64,000 nt of DNA from Lewinellaceae bacterium (GCA_020636445.1 JACJXV010000019.1:5745-69744); one strand, 5' to 3'; shown: positions 26,901 to 36,605, numbered from the stretch's first letter. Numbers and translations: made by a program. Notes: a model not told the origin generated them from the sequence alone.

Positions 26901-28181
26901 CTATTTGCCCGTTACGCTTTGACTGGTAAATACATCGTCAACAAACCGGTGTGCTGCCTCGGCTGAATCAAACCGGCTTAACCAGGATCGCAGATCGCGG
27001 GTACTATTACCGGCAACAGGTATAACATAGCGCTCCACAGCATCCAACTCAATGCTATTACCATCACTCAGGATAATCAGCCGCTCGATTACGTTGCGTA
27101 ATTCCCGAATATTACCGGTCCAATCAAGTTGCTGCAAAGCGGACAGAGCGGCTGCGGTTATTGTTTTAGGTTTCGTTCCATACTCCTGGCATACTTGATC
27201 CAGGAAATGGGTGACGAGCAGCGGGATATCCTCATTGCGGTCCGCCAAACTAGGCATGGCGATAATGATTACCGCGAGTCGGTGGTATAAATCTTCGCGG
27301 AAGCGACCCGCAGCAATTTCCTGCAACAGATCCTTATTCGTAGCGGCAACGACGCGTACATCAACTTTAATTTCTTTATCCCCCCCGACCCGGCTGATGC
27401 GCTGCTCCTGCAAAGCCCGCAGCACCTTAGCCTGGGCGGCCAGGCTCATATCCCCGATTTCATCGAGAAACAAAGTACCCCCATTGGCTTGCTCAAATTT
27501 TCCAATACGCTGCTTATGGGCAGATGTAAAAGCCCCCTTTTCATGGCCAAAAAGCTCACTTTCGATTAACTCACCGGGAATAGCTGCACAATTCACTTCG
27601 ACCAGTGGACCATCCTGACGTTGACTTTTTTCGTGAATCCACCGCGCTACCATTTCTTTGCCGGTACCATTGGGGCCCGTAACCAGTACCCGGGCTTCAG
27701 TAGGAGCTACTCTGTCAATAGTCTCCTGGATTTGACGCATGAGCGCTGACTCCCCAATCATTTCCTGCAGGCCGGCTTTCACTACCCGCCGACGCAAGAC
27801 TTTTGTTTCGGTAACCAGGGATGATTTATCCAGGGCATTGCGCAAGGTAATCAGCAACCGGTTGAGATCCAATGGCTTACTAATGAAATCAAAAGCCCCC
27901 CGTTTGACGGCCTCCACGGCAGTATCAATAGTTGCATGTCCGGAAATCATAATTACCGGCACATCGGCAGCAAGCTCCTGCATCCGTTCCAGGGCCTCCA
28001 AGCCATCCATCTTGGGCATTTTGATATCGAGCAGAATAACATCCGGCTTGTGTTTTTTCAAACCAGCCAGGGCCTCTACCCCATCAGCAGCTTCCGCAAC
28101 TTCATATTGCTCGAACTCCAGTATCTCCCGCAGCGTACGGCGGATACTAATCTCATCATCAACGATAAACACCTTCGCCAT
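26901..28181 (-). CDS. Sigma-54-dependent response regulator (NtrC type) without a Fis domain
   Basis: 426 residues. A receiver domain (residues 1-120) has the phospho-acceptor Asp in VILLDIKMPKMDG and the acidic pair VDDE. The central AAA+ domain has Walker A GPNGTGKE, Walker B GGTLFLDEIGD, and the sigma-54 contact loop reading GAFTSA instead of the classical GAFTGA. Sensor/arginine region: NIRELRNVIERLIIL. After residue about 385 there is only a short tail (LRSWLSRFDSAEAAHRFVDD) with no recognisable HTH. It should activate RpoN promoters after phosphorylation, possibly without specific DNA binding. No histidine kinase gene is adjacent. Confidence 0.88.
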   Translation of the reverse strand: MAKVFIVDDEISIRRTLREILEFEQYEVAEAADGVEALAGLKKHKPDVILLDIKMPKMDGLEALERMQELAADVPVIMISGHATIDTAVEAVKRGAFDFISKPLDLNRLLITLRNALDKSSLVTETKVLRRRVVKAGLQEMIGESALMRQIQETIDRVAPTEARVLVTGPNGTGKEMVARWIHEKSQRQDGPLVEVNCAAIPGELIESELFGHEKGAFTSAHKQRIGKFEQANGGTLFLDEIGDMSLAAQAKVLRALQEQRISRVGGDKEIKVDVRVVAATNKDLLQEIAAGRFREDLYHRLAVIIIAMPSLADRNEDIPLLVTHFLDQVCQEYGTKPKTITAAALSALQQLDWTGNIRELRNVIERLIILSDGNSIELDAVERYVIPVAGNSTRDLRSWLSRFDSAEAAHRFVDDVFTSQSVTGK

Positions 28182-28271
28182 AAGCGTAATTTGCCAATAG
28201 CATTAAAAATAGATATAATACGACAAAGTTTTTTACGGGAATTCCTGAAAAAGGTTACACCGCGAATGGGT

Positions 28272-29477
28272 TTATTTTTCAGCAAGCTCACAAATGGCCA
28301 GCCAGGCCATTAGCCCGGCGCCAATTTCCAACGCTTCCTCATCAATATCAAACGTACTGGTGTGCACATTAGCCGTAATGCCCCTAGCAATATTCCCAGT
28401 CCCCAGCCGATAAAAACACGCCGGCAGCACCTGAGAATAATAAGAAAAATCCTCTGCAGTAAGTCGAATAGGCAGGTCAACAACTGCATCTTTCCCCAGA
28501 AAATCCTCCGCATACCTGCGGGCCCGGGCCGTGAGGGCCTCATCATTGCTTAAATAGGGATAGCCCACTTCAATGCGAAAATCACAATGTCCGCCCATTC
28601 CCTGAACCAGGTGTTCGGCAATGCGTTGCATCCGCTGATGTGCTTCACTGCGCCAGTTTTCATCCAGCGTACGAAAGGTCCCCATGAGTTTTACCTCCTG
28701 CGGAATAATATTGGTAGATCCCCCCGTGGAGGTAATTTTTCCAAAGGTAAGTACCGAGGGAATTGTGGGGTCCGCGTTGCGGCTGACGACCTGTTGGAGG
28801 GCAACCACGAGGTGAGCGGCAATCAGAATAGGGTCGACAGTCAGGTGAGGGGTTGCCCCGTGCCCTCCCTTGCCGGTGACGGTAACGTATAATTCATCAC
28901 AGGATGCCATATAACGACCTCCACGGAAACCAACCTTGCCCGCCTCCAGTACCGGATAGACGTGCTGGCCAAAAATTCCTGCCGGGCGAGGGTTTTCCAA
29001 AGCTCCTTCCCGAATCATTACTGAAGCACCTCCGGGGAGCATTTCCTCGGCGGGTTGAAAAAGGAGCTTGATGGTTCCGGAAAATTGGGTGCGCAACTGC
29101 CATAAAACCCGGGCTGCGCCCAACAAAGATGCCGTATGTACATCGTGGCCACAGGCATGCATCAAACCTTGCCGTTGTGACCGGTAAGGTACCTCATTGG
29201 TCTCCTGGATAGGCAGGGCATCGATATCAGCGCGTAAAGCGATCACCTGATCCGATTCCGCCTGCTCACCAACAATTAGGGCCAGAACCCCATTCTCCGC
29301 AATACCATGCTCGTGCGGAATACCCCATGCCGCTAGTTGAGCCGCTATGAAACGCCCGGTTTCCTCCTCTTGAAACGACAACTCAGGGTGCATATGCAAA
29401 TGCCGCCGAATGGCAATCACCTCCGCTTTGCATTCCCGGATCTGCGCTTTTATTTGCTCCTTAAGTGTGCTATTCAT
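28272..29477 (-). CDS. M20-family amidohydrolase (N-acyl-amino-acid deacylase type)
   Basis: 401 residues. The M20D layout is clear: HLHMHPELSFQEEETGRFIA, ALRADIDALPIQETNEVPYR, HACGHDVHTASLLGAARVL (metal ligands), LLFQPAEEMLPGGASVMIREG with the catalytic Glu pair, the lid domain with GKGGHGATPHLTVDPI, and the C-terminal LTAEDFSYYSQVLPACFYRLG. These cytoplasmic zinc/manganese enzymes hydrolyse N-acetyl or N-benzoyl amino acids. It lies between a transporter gene (32 bp upstream) and the regulator (90 bp downstream) on the same strand and may be cotranscribed with the transporter. Confidence 0.93.
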   Translation of the reverse strand: MNSTLKEQIKAQIRECKAEVIAIRRHLHMHPELSFQEEETGRFIAAQLAAWGIPHEHGIAENGVLALIVGEQAESDQVIALRADIDALPIQETNEVPYRSQRQGLMHACGHDVHTASLLGAARVLWQLRTQFSGTIKLLFQPAEEMLPGGASVMIREGALENPRPAGIFGQHVYPVLEAGKVGFRGGRYMASCDELYVTVTGKGGHGATPHLTVDPILIAAHLVVALQQVVSRNADPTIPSVLTFGKITSTGGSTNIIPQEVKLMGTFRTLDENWRSEAHQRMQRIAEHLVQGMGGHCDFRIEVGYPYLSNDEALTARARRYAEDFLGKDAVVDLPIRLTAEDFSYYSQVLPACFYRLGTGNIARGITANVHTSTFDIDEEALEIGAGLMAWLAICELAEK

Positions 29478-29509
29478 TTACTTGGGTGTAAAAGATGCCT
29501 ACTACATGG

Positions 29510-30946
29510 CTATGCCTGAAAAATGAGTGGCAAAAGTAATTTAACCACTACCGTAACGAGAATAATCGTAATGATATTGAGCAGAAATCCAGCTTTGACC
29601 ATATCCATGATCCGCAAGTGCCCACTGGCAAAAACAATAGCGTTAGGTGGCGTGGACATCGGCAACATGAATGCACAGCTTGCCGCCAACGTAACCGGAA
29701 CGCACATCAGTACGGGGTCCAGGTCCATTCCCAGCGCTATAGCACCCACCACCGGTAAAAAGATAGTCACCAAAGCTACGTTCGACATAACCTCGGTCAG
29801 AAAAAGCGATACCGTCGCCAAGCCCAGGATAATGATCCAACCGGCCGTTGACAAATCTTTAAACTGATCACCAATTAGCGAAACGATTCCTGTTTGGGCC
29901 AGCGCATCTGCCAGGCTCAAGCCACCTCCAAATAAAAGCAAAATGCCCCAGGGGAGTTTTTCCGTATCTCGCCACGCCAATACGAATTGATTCTTGGCAA
30001 AATCCACCGGAATGACGAACAAACTGATGGCTGCCATTAAGGCGATTCCGGTATCAGACAAGTGCAATTGCGGAACCAGGTGATCCAGGGGTACCCGAAA
30101 AATCCAGGCCAGCGCCGTAGCAACAAACACCACCAGCGTGCGCTTTTCGCCCTTGCCCATCGGCCCCAATTCCTTTACTTCGGCGGCTATCAATTCTTGG
30201 GCACCCGCAAACATACCTAGTCGATTGGGGAAAAGTATATGAACCAGCAAAAGGTAAGTTGCCGCCAATAAAACGATCATAAAAGGTGTTCCAACCATCA
30301 TCCAGCTGGCAAAGCTGATTTCCCGGCCAAACGTTTCCCGCATATACCCGGCAAACACAACATTCGGGGGCGTGCCAATAATTGTGGCTGTACCCCCAAT
30401 ATTCGCCCCGTAGGCAATCCCCAGCATCATCACTACAGAAAAATTGCGCAAGCCGGGACTATTGGCCACTTCTCCCCGGTTGAGAAGGTTAATAATAGAC
30501 AACCCTATGGGGAGCATCATGATTGCGGTGGCCGTATTGCTAATCCACATACTGAGGAAAGCCGTCGCCAACATAAACCCCAGCAAAATGCCATTGGCGT
30601 TGGTACCCGTCAGCTGTACGATATTGAGGGCTATCCGTCGGTGCAATTCCCAACGTTCCATTGCCAGTGCAATCATAAACCCGCCCAGGAACAGATAGAC
30701 TACTGAGTTGGCGTAAGGGGCAGCCGCCGCATCCATCTTCATGACGCCCAGCATCGGCAGTAATACAATAGGTAAAAGCGAAGTGACCGCCAGCGGAACC
30801 GCCTCGGTAATCCACCAGATGAGCATGAAGGCGGCAATAGCCAACACCCGCCAGGCCTCAGGCTTCATAATTGCCGGCGTCGGCAAATTCAAAAGCAATA
30901 AAAATATAGCAGGGCCTAGTAGGAGGCTGATTCGTTTGGCGAACAT
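29510..30946 (-). CDS. SLC13/DASS-family sodium:anion symporter
   Basis: 478 residues from the ATG at 30946 (MFAKRISLLLGPAIFLLLLN), the usual family start; an in-frame ATG at 31027 would add 27 atypical residues. About eleven hydrophobic segments. Family words: LIWWITEAVPLAVTSLLPIV, the first substrate/sodium motif SNTATAIMMLP, IGTPPNVVFAGYM, and the second LTEVMSNVALVTIFLP with LPMSTPPNAIVFASG. These transporters import dicarboxylates, citrate or sulfate with sodium. SNT-type motifs favour dicarboxylates, but this is inferred. Confidence 0.9.
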   Translation of the reverse strand: MFAKRISLLLGPAIFLLLLNLPTPAIMKPEAWRVLAIAAFMLIWWITEAVPLAVTSLLPIVLLPMLGVMKMDAAAAPYANSVVYLFLGGFMIALAMERWELHRRIALNIVQLTGTNANGILLGFMLATAFLSMWISNTATAIMMLPIGLSIINLLNRGEVANSPGLRNFSVVMMLGIAYGANIGGTATIIGTPPNVVFAGYMRETFGREISFASWMMVGTPFMIVLLAATYLLLVHILFPNRLGMFAGAQELIAAEVKELGPMGKGEKRTLVVFVATALAWIFRVPLDHLVPQLHLSDTGIALMAAISLFVIPVDFAKNQFVLAWRDTEKLPWGILLLFGGGLSLADALAQTGIVSLIGDQFKDLSTAGWIIILGLATVSLFLTEVMSNVALVTIFLPVVGAIALGMDLDPVLMCVPVTLAASCAFMLPMSTPPNAIVFASGHLRIMDMVKAGFLLNIITIILVTVVVKLLLPLIFQA

Positions 30947-31193
30947 AGGCTGGTATTTTGCTTGTATAATTGCGGCGAAAGCTACTAAATAAACCCAAAA
31001 CTTAAGATCTCCCGGCAGGTAAATCATTCCGGGAAGCAGTCAGATAATCCAGTGCTGATGGATGCTGGTGGAAAGTCCGAATTACCGATTATAGGAAGCC
31101 CTAAGGCTAATTATGGCTGAGGCGAAGCGACCAGAGAAATCCAGATCACTTCGCCTCAACAATAATGAAATGCATCGTTCAGTCTGCGTGCTA

Positions 31194-33269
31194 CTATTGG
31201 GGAGTTAAACTTATCGCTACACCACCTCCGGCAGCCAATTGAACAGGCATTGTTGTGCTACGGTCCACCACCTGTTCACTGATGACAAGATCCAACGGAT
31301 TATTATCCCAATGCGCATTGGGCCCATCGGCATAAATCCGGGCCAGGTACTTGCGCCCAGCCGGCAGAAAATCAAAAGCCAAATCTATTTTCCGCGGATT
31401 TTCATTGGTGATACTCCCTATGAACCAGCGATCACCACCTTTTTCCTGACGGGCAATGGTCACAAAATCTCCGATTTCGCCATCTAGCACTTTGGACTGC
31501 TGCCAATCCACTGCAACATCGCGAATAAATTGCATACCCGGCTGGTTGGCGTAGTTTTCCGGCAAGTCGGCAGCCATTTGTACGGGGCTGTAAATCACGA
31601 CATATAAGGCCAATTGTTGCGCCAGGGTGGTATTTACCTGATTATCGGGTTTGTACTGATCAAATTTGATATCGAAAATGCCGGGCGTATAGTCAATAGG
31701 GCCAGCCAACATCCGGGTAAAAGCAATTGTTGGCAGGTGGTTCGGGGGATTTCCACCATCATTTGCCCAGGCATTAAATTCCTGGCCACGCAGACCCTCC
31801 CGCGACAAGAAATTGGGCCAGGTCCGGCGAATTCCGGTATCTTTTATTGGTTCGTGCGCATCAACAGCCACCTGATATCGAGCTGCTGTTTCCAACACTT
31901 TTTGATAGTGATTCACCATCCATTGGCCATGGTGATATTCATTTTTGGGAATAATAGGGCCAACATAGCCGGTTTTCACTGCATGAATGCCCAGGCTTTG
32001 GCACAAGGCAAAAGCCGTATCCAATTGTTTTTCATACGTGCGGGGAGCTGAAGAGGTTTCATGATGCATAATGATTGCTACACCCTTCTCTTTGCCATAG
32101 CGAACTACCTCGGCGAGATCATAATCCGGATAAGGCGTAACAAAATCAAAAACTCCTTCCCGGTCCTCAAAACCAATCCAGTGTTCCCAACCGGTATTCC
32201 ACCCTTCCACCAGTAGTCCTTTAATATTATTAGCAGCGCAAAAATCGATATAATTTTTGGCGTGTTCGGTAGTCGCTCCGTGCCGGCCACTGGACATTTC
32301 CCAGGTGTATTGACCCAGGTGCATCGACCACCAGATCCCGGCGTATTTCATGGGTTTTATCCATTCGGTATTCTCTAGTTTATTCGGTTCATTCAAGTTG
32401 ACAATCAGATGTGATTCGATCAAATCCCCAGCCCTTTCGGCTACCTGGATAGTACGCCAGGGCGTATGAAAAGGAGTACGAATTTTCACCTTGCTGGAAT
32501 CCGGAGAACCTACCAGTTCACTGACCCAGCGCAGGTGGTCCTTATCCACTTTAAGAGTCATATCCGAATAGTTGTACAAAGCAGCCTCGTGAAAACTCAG
32601 ATATAAACCAGCGTCCGTTTTCATCGTCACTGGCGTATTCACGGCGTTTTCAGGAATATAGGTCTGAGCCAGATTGGGGTGATTGCGCTTACTGATCGCA
32701 TCAATTTCCGAAAACCGAGTTGCATTGTAGAGGTGTTCATAAATATCCCAATCACCGGGTTGCCACCAGGTTTGGTGATCTCCGGTCAGGGAAAACTCGG
32801 TGTTTTCATCCAGAATAATAACACTATCCAAATTGGGTTGTGCTGGAAATTCATAGCGAAAGCCAAGCCCGTCATCGTATACGCGAAATGCAACAGAAAA
32901 TTGACGCTCCAAGCCCATAGTTTCCTTAAAATCCACCTTTAGTTCTTCATAGTTATTAGCAACCTGTGCATCTTCACCCCAAACGGGTTCCCAGGTTTCC
33001 CGGATGCTGGACTGGATAGCTTGTTCAACTTTTAATCCGCCAGCCAGTTTAGCCTGATCTTGAAAAACAAAACCTAAGCGGGAGGTATCGATGACCACTT
33101 CGTTGCGAAAAAGGACCCGGTAAGCAGCTTGTTGAGTGCCAGGGGTCAGAAAAACCTCTACCGCTAGCTGACCATTCGGAGATTTGACCATCTCTGGCGG
33201 AGCGGCTGAACGCTGACAAGCAAAGCCCAAACCAAATATTAAAATTACAAAGGCAAGATTTCTAGTCAT
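31194..33269 (-). CDS. Glycoside hydrolase family 97 (SusB-like alpha-glucosidase), lipoprotein
   Basis: 691 residues. Lipoprotein signal NLAFVILIFGLGFAC with the acylated Cys at residue 18. Three GH97 domains are seen: an N-terminal beta-sandwich (residues about 25-280), a TIM barrel with GLLVEGWNTGWEHW, LGIHAVKTGYVGP and VDAHEPIKDTGIRRTWPNFL, and a C-terminal beta domain. The Glu residues in VDAHEPI and SREGLRGQE are those conserved in the inverting alpha-glucosidase branch; the retaining branch has an Asp nucleophile around the KTGY position, which is absent. It would act on alpha-glucans at the outer membrane or in the periplasm. There is no susC/susD pair next to it. Confidence 0.92.
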   Translation of the reverse strand: MTRNLAFVILIFGLGFACQRSAAPPEMVKSPNGQLAVEVFLTPGTQQAAYRVLFRNEVVIDTSRLGFVFQDQAKLAGGLKVEQAIQSSIRETWEPVWGEDAQVANNYEELKVDFKETMGLERQFSVAFRVYDDGLGFRYEFPAQPNLDSVIILDENTEFSLTGDHQTWWQPGDWDIYEHLYNATRFSEIDAISKRNHPNLAQTYIPENAVNTPVTMKTDAGLYLSFHEAALYNYSDMTLKVDKDHLRWVSELVGSPDSSKVKIRTPFHTPWRTIQVAERAGDLIESHLIVNLNEPNKLENTEWIKPMKYAGIWWSMHLGQYTWEMSSGRHGATTEHAKNYIDFCAANNIKGLLVEGWNTGWEHWIGFEDREGVFDFVTPYPDYDLAEVVRYGKEKGVAIIMHHETSSAPRTYEKQLDTAFALCQSLGIHAVKTGYVGPIIPKNEYHHGQWMVNHYQKVLETAARYQVAVDAHEPIKDTGIRRTWPNFLSREGLRGQEFNAWANDGGNPPNHLPTIAFTRMLAGPIDYTPGIFDIKFDQYKPDNQVNTTLAQQLALYVVIYSPVQMAADLPENYANQPGMQFIRDVAVDWQQSKVLDGEIGDFVTIARQEKGGDRWFIGSITNENPRKIDLAFDFLPAGRKYLARIYADGPNAHWDNNPLDLVISEQVVDRSTTMPVQLAAGGGVAISLTPQ

Positions 33270-34101
33270 GATTATTTGGTTTAATACATATTTATTCCCC
33301 GGAAAAGTCTGGCATCATGGCAGTGCTGGCTCTTCGGGGCTAAAAGCTGACAGAGTCACGAAATGAATATTGACTTTACCCGGTTTACTTTCTGCTAATG
33401 CTTCCCGCACCTATTCAAGAAAAATTCCTATTCACTACAACCCACGTCACCCGGGTAACGGATTGCATAAACCCACCATGAAGGTAAGAACAACTGCCAA
33501 GCTTCAATTACTTTTCTTATGTGGAATTCGCGAAAAGATGCAAGGGAATTGGTATTGCCATTGCCATCCGCCACCGGGGTCAAATTCATAAGAAGGTCAA
33601 GTGCTTATTCCATGGGGCGTTTACCATTCTATAAGGTCTGAGCTGGGTTACTGTTTGTGCTTTTACGCAACATACACTGATTCTGTAAACGTGAGTAATT
33701 AGCACAAAAAAACCAAGAATAAAGGTGAAGATTTTACATGATAAATATTCACAGAATTTAATTAGGAATTAGGGAATTATAATTCCAAGTCTTATTTTAC
33801 TTCAGGAGTTGAGAGCTCGCTCTTATACCCATTGCAAATCAGTACTGACGCGGTGGTCAGCATCTTGGGTTTGAAAAAAACATAGGGTAAGAGTGTTAGT
33901 TGTTTAAGGTAAGGCTCCAAAAGCCGACACAGCTCTGAGCAAGCATGACAAACAAGGAGTTCGCAAATCACTTCGGAAGGGGTATTCTCCGCAGCTAAAT
34001 TACCCGAATTAGGTAATTGCCTGACAAATTTAGCTCCTGACCTTAACTACCTTTACCCTGGTGGTGTTTGTTAAATAGCACCTTTATTAACCCGATTGTT
34101 T
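33270..34101. other. 832-bp gap without a recognisable gene
   Basis: AT-rich DNA. Visible structure: a nested inverted repeat at 33993-34035 (AGCTAAATT with AATTTAGCT outside, ATTACC with GGTAAT inside), and TACCTTTA at 34048-34055, one base off the -7 consensus, 47 bp before the next gene. A 73-codon frame at 33370-33591 has no credible composition. No tRNA or known RNA motif is seen. Confidence 0.5.
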
Positions 34102-35340
34102 ATGAAATCAACCTTGACTGGTCTGCTCTTCGGAGTTCTGGCATTTGTCGTTCAGCCAGGATGGGGTCAAATGGTTTATGATCTTGAACTGCGAGAGAAC
34201 CTCAACAAAATTGATATCCCCTTCGAGTATCAGAATAATTTCATTGTCGTCAAGGTTCTATTCAATAATATTTTTCCACTCAAATTTATTTTTGATACCG
34301 GCGCAGAACATTCCATCCTTACCAAAAGGGAAATTACCGACCTGCTGCAGGTAGATTACCAAAAACGATTCACACTCTTCGGTGCCGATTTAAGCACGGA
34401 GCTTTACGCCTATCTGGCCAGAGGGATTTCCCTGCAGTTGGGGGACCTTAAAGCGACTAACCGCTCAATTCTGGTGCTGGACGAAGATTATCTGCGCTTT
34501 GAGGAATTTGCCGGAGTAAACATCCAGGGAGTCCTGGGGGCTGATTTCTTTCGTCGCTTCGTGGTACGGATCGATTACCAGCACCAAATGATCAGCTTAT
34601 ATGATCCCCGAACATTTGACCCTCCGCGCGGTAAATACTTCCGCTATCCTATGGAGGTGCATCGGGGCAAACCCTACATCTGGGTCGATACCCATTTAAC
34701 GCGCGATACCGTGGTGCGGACTAAATTACTAATGGATACCGGAGCAAGTTTGGCGCTACTCCTCTATACCGCGACAGACCCAGACCTGCGGTTGCCGGAT
34801 CGGTATATCACCAGCAATATTGCGATGGGCTTAGGTGGTTTTCTACAGGGTTACATTGGACGGGTGCGCAATGTGCAGATTCAGCAATCTATTTTTCCAG
34901 AGGTCATTACGAATTTTCAGGAAGTCCCGCTTTCTGCAGACACCAACTTCACAAATAACCGGAACGGCATCATAGGTAATCAATTATTGCGAAACTTTAC
35001 CATCATTATTGACTATATCCGGGGAGATCTGTACCTGCTACCCGTGGTGAAAAAAATTAAACCTGCAGTATACGACCGCAGTGGGTTGGTGCTTAGCGCA
35101 TATGGCGCATCCCTTTCTCGTTATACAGTGGTAGATGTTGTTGCCGGTAGTCCGGCTGCCGGAGCAGGCATTCGCAAAGGAGACGAGCTCAAATCCATTA
35201 ATGGCTTACCCGCTGGCTTGTTCTCCCTGGAAGACATCACCAAGAAACTACGGAAAAAGGTCGGAAAACGGGTCCGACTCGTCATTGAGCGCGATAATGT
35301 GAAGCTCAAGAAAGAATTTGAGCTTCGAAACATCCTCTAG
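34102..35340 (+). CDS. Retropepsin-like aspartyl protease with C-terminal PDZ domain
   Basis: 412 residues from the ATG at 34102 (two codons inside a TTG-started frame). Signal peptide (LTGLLFGVLAFVVQPGWGQ). Two retropepsin-like halves each carry a catalytic triplet: FDTGAEHSIL with Asp65 and MDTGASLALLLY with Asp212, and each is followed by a hydrophobic-Gly flap pattern (GVLGADFFRRFVVRIDY; GIIGNQLLRNFTIIIDY). The last 90 residues form a PDZ domain (DVVAGSPAAGAGIRKGDELK, SINGLPAG). The arrangement suggests a single-chain pepsin-like dimer that binds substrate C termini. Periplasmic or secreted. The target is unknown. Confidence 0.87.
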   Translation: MKSTLTGLLFGVLAFVVQPGWGQMVYDLELRENLNKIDIPFEYQNNFIVVKVLFNNIFPLKFIFDTGAEHSILTKREITDLLQVDYQKRFTLFGADLSTELYAYLARGISLQLGDLKATNRSILVLDEDYLRFEEFAGVNIQGVLGADFFRRFVVRIDYQHQMISLYDPRTFDPPRGKYFRYPMEVHRGKPYIWVDTHLTRDTVVRTKLLMDTGASLALLLYTATDPDLRLPDRYITSNIAMGLGGFLQGYIGRVRNVQIQQSIFPEVITNFQEVPLSADTNFTNNRNGIIGNQLLRNFTIIIDYIRGDLYLLPVVKKIKPAVYDRSGLVLSAYGASLSRYTVVDVVAGSPAAGAGIRKGDELKSINGLPAGLFSLEDITKKLRKKVGKRVRLVIERDNVKLKKEFELRNIL

Positions 35341-35406
35341 CCCATGCGTATCTACTGCTTTTTGGAAAAATTATCCGCAAAGGCTTTTTTTCCAAGGGGA
35401 AAGCGC

Positions 35407-35414
35407 TATATTTG
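35407..35414 (+). promoter_or_regulatory. -7 element TATATTTG upstream of rplU
   Basis: TATATTTG matches TAnnTTTG and lies 36 bp before the rplU start codon. The -33 box is not obvious. Confidence 0.5.
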
Positions 35415-35450
35415 CAGCCAATTTTCAACTAACTAAAAAGGTATTTCGTC

Positions 35451-35762
35451 ATGTTTGCAATTGTAACCATTGCTGGTCAGCAGTTCAAAGTCGAGGAAGG
35501 GCAGCAGCTTTTCGTCCACCAGCTGAGTGCTAACGCAGGCGATTCCGTAACGTTCGATGAAGTAAATCTAATCGATCGCGACGGCAATGTATCTGTAGGC
35601 AAACCGACGCTGAGCGCTGCTCAGGTAAAAGCGACGGTAATTGAGCACCAGAAAGGCAATAAAGTTATTGTCTTCAAAAAGAAAAGACGTAAAGGCTACC
35701 GCGTAAAGAACGGTCACCGGCAGTCTTTCACTAAAATTCAAATTGAAAGCATCGCAGGGTAA
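35451..35762 (+). CDS. rplU: Ribosomal protein L21
   Basis: 103 residues, the normal length. It begins MFAIVTIAGQQFKVEEGQ and has the family end KKRRKGYRVKNGHRQSFT and TKIQIESI. L21 binds 23S rRNA in the large subunit. It is followed by the L27 gene after 47 bp, the conserved rplU-rpmA order. Confidence 0.97.
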   Translation: MFAIVTIAGQQFKVEEGQQLFVHQLSANAGDSVTFDEVNLIDRDGNVSVGKPTLSAAQVKATVIEHQKGNKVIVFKKKRRKGYRVKNGHRQSFTKIQIESIAG

Positions 35763-35809
35763 CTGCAAGTCCGTAACGCTTTCCTGTTCACCAAAAAAAC
35801 AAATTAGTC

Positions 35810-36517
35810 ATGGCACATAAGAAAGGTGTCGGTAGTACCGATAACGGCCGGGATAGTAAAAGTAAGCGACTCGGTGTAAAACTCTTCGGTGGCCAGTACG
35901 CTAAGGCGGGTAACATCCTTGTTCGCCAGCGGGGTACTAAATTCCACCCGGGAGAAAACGTTTATCTTAGCAAAGATTTCACGCTGCACGCTTCAGTCGA
36001 AGGCATCGTGAGCTTCCGTCGGCGGAAAGATGACCGCACGTACGTAAATATTACGCCATTAGATGCTGTTCAACCAGCAACTCCAACTGCGGCACCAGCG
36101 AAAGCTAAAGCGCCTAAGGCTGCCCCGGTAGCTGCAGCACCTGAGGTTCCTCAAGCGGAAGCACCTGCTAAAAAAGCGCCTAAAGCGGAAAGCAAAACTG
36201 AAGAAGCACCGGCAAAACCGGCTAAGCGTGCCTCTATCACCCTGCCTTCCGGAAAAAAAGTAAAGCAGGATGATCTTAAGCTTGTTGAGGGTGTAGGCCC
36301 TAAAATTGAAGAACTGCTTCATGCTGCTGGCATCATGACTTGGGCTGACCTGGCCAAAGCCGATGTTGCCGAACTTAACCGCATTCTGGACGAAGCAGGT
36401 CCTAATTACCGCATCCATGACCCTGCCACCTGGCCTAAGCAGGCAGAATTGGCACACGAAGGGAATTGGGATGAACTGCAAGCTTATCAAGATCAATTGA
36501 AAGGCGGTCGGGAATAA
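35810..36517 (+). CDS. rpmA: Ribosomal protein L27 with a long C-terminal helix-hairpin-helix extension
   Basis: 235 residues, whereas L27 is normally about 85. Residues 1-85 are a complete L27: MAHKKGVGSTDNGRDSKSKR, FGGQYAKAGNILVRQRGTKF, HPGENVYLSKDFTLHA. It starts directly with MAHKKG, so no N-terminal cleavage is needed. Residues about 86-150 are an Ala/Pro/Lys/Glu-rich linker (APAKAKAPKAAPVAAAPEVP). From about residue 153 comes a helix-hairpin-helix domain: LVEGVGPKIEELLHAAGI, TWADLAKADVAELNRILDEAG, RIHDPATWPKQAELAHEG. The extension may bind RNA or DNA, or link the ribosome to a partner. There is no stop codon or frame change between the parts. A terminator follows at 36574. Confidence 0.95.
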   Translation: MAHKKGVGSTDNGRDSKSKRLGVKLFGGQYAKAGNILVRQRGTKFHPGENVYLSKDFTLHASVEGIVSFRRRKDDRTYVNITPLDAVQPATPTAAPAKAKAPKAAPVAAAPEVPQAEAPAKKAPKAESKTEEAPAKPAKRASITLPSGKKVKQDDLKLVEGVGPKIEELLHAAGIMTWADLAKADVAELNRILDEAGPNYRIHDPATWPKQAELAHEGNWDELQAYQDQLKGGRE

Positions 36518-36573
36518 TTCCTGACCCGCTATACGATAATGGCCTGACCCGACGGGGTCCGGGTGTTAGTTAT

Positions 36574-36605
36574 CAAGAGTCAACCGGTTTTCCGGTTGGC
36601 TCTTG
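36574..36605 (+). terminator. Terminator of the rplU-rpmA operon
   Basis: CAAGAGTCAACCGG with CCGGTTGGCTCTTG (14-bp stem with one A-G mismatch), TTTT loop, followed by TGCTTTTA. Confidence 0.8.

Noticed and set aside
33370..33591. 73-codon frame in the 33.3-34.1 kb gap
   Set aside because: Composition is not protein-like, there is no promoter or domain, and it ends in low-complexity sequence.
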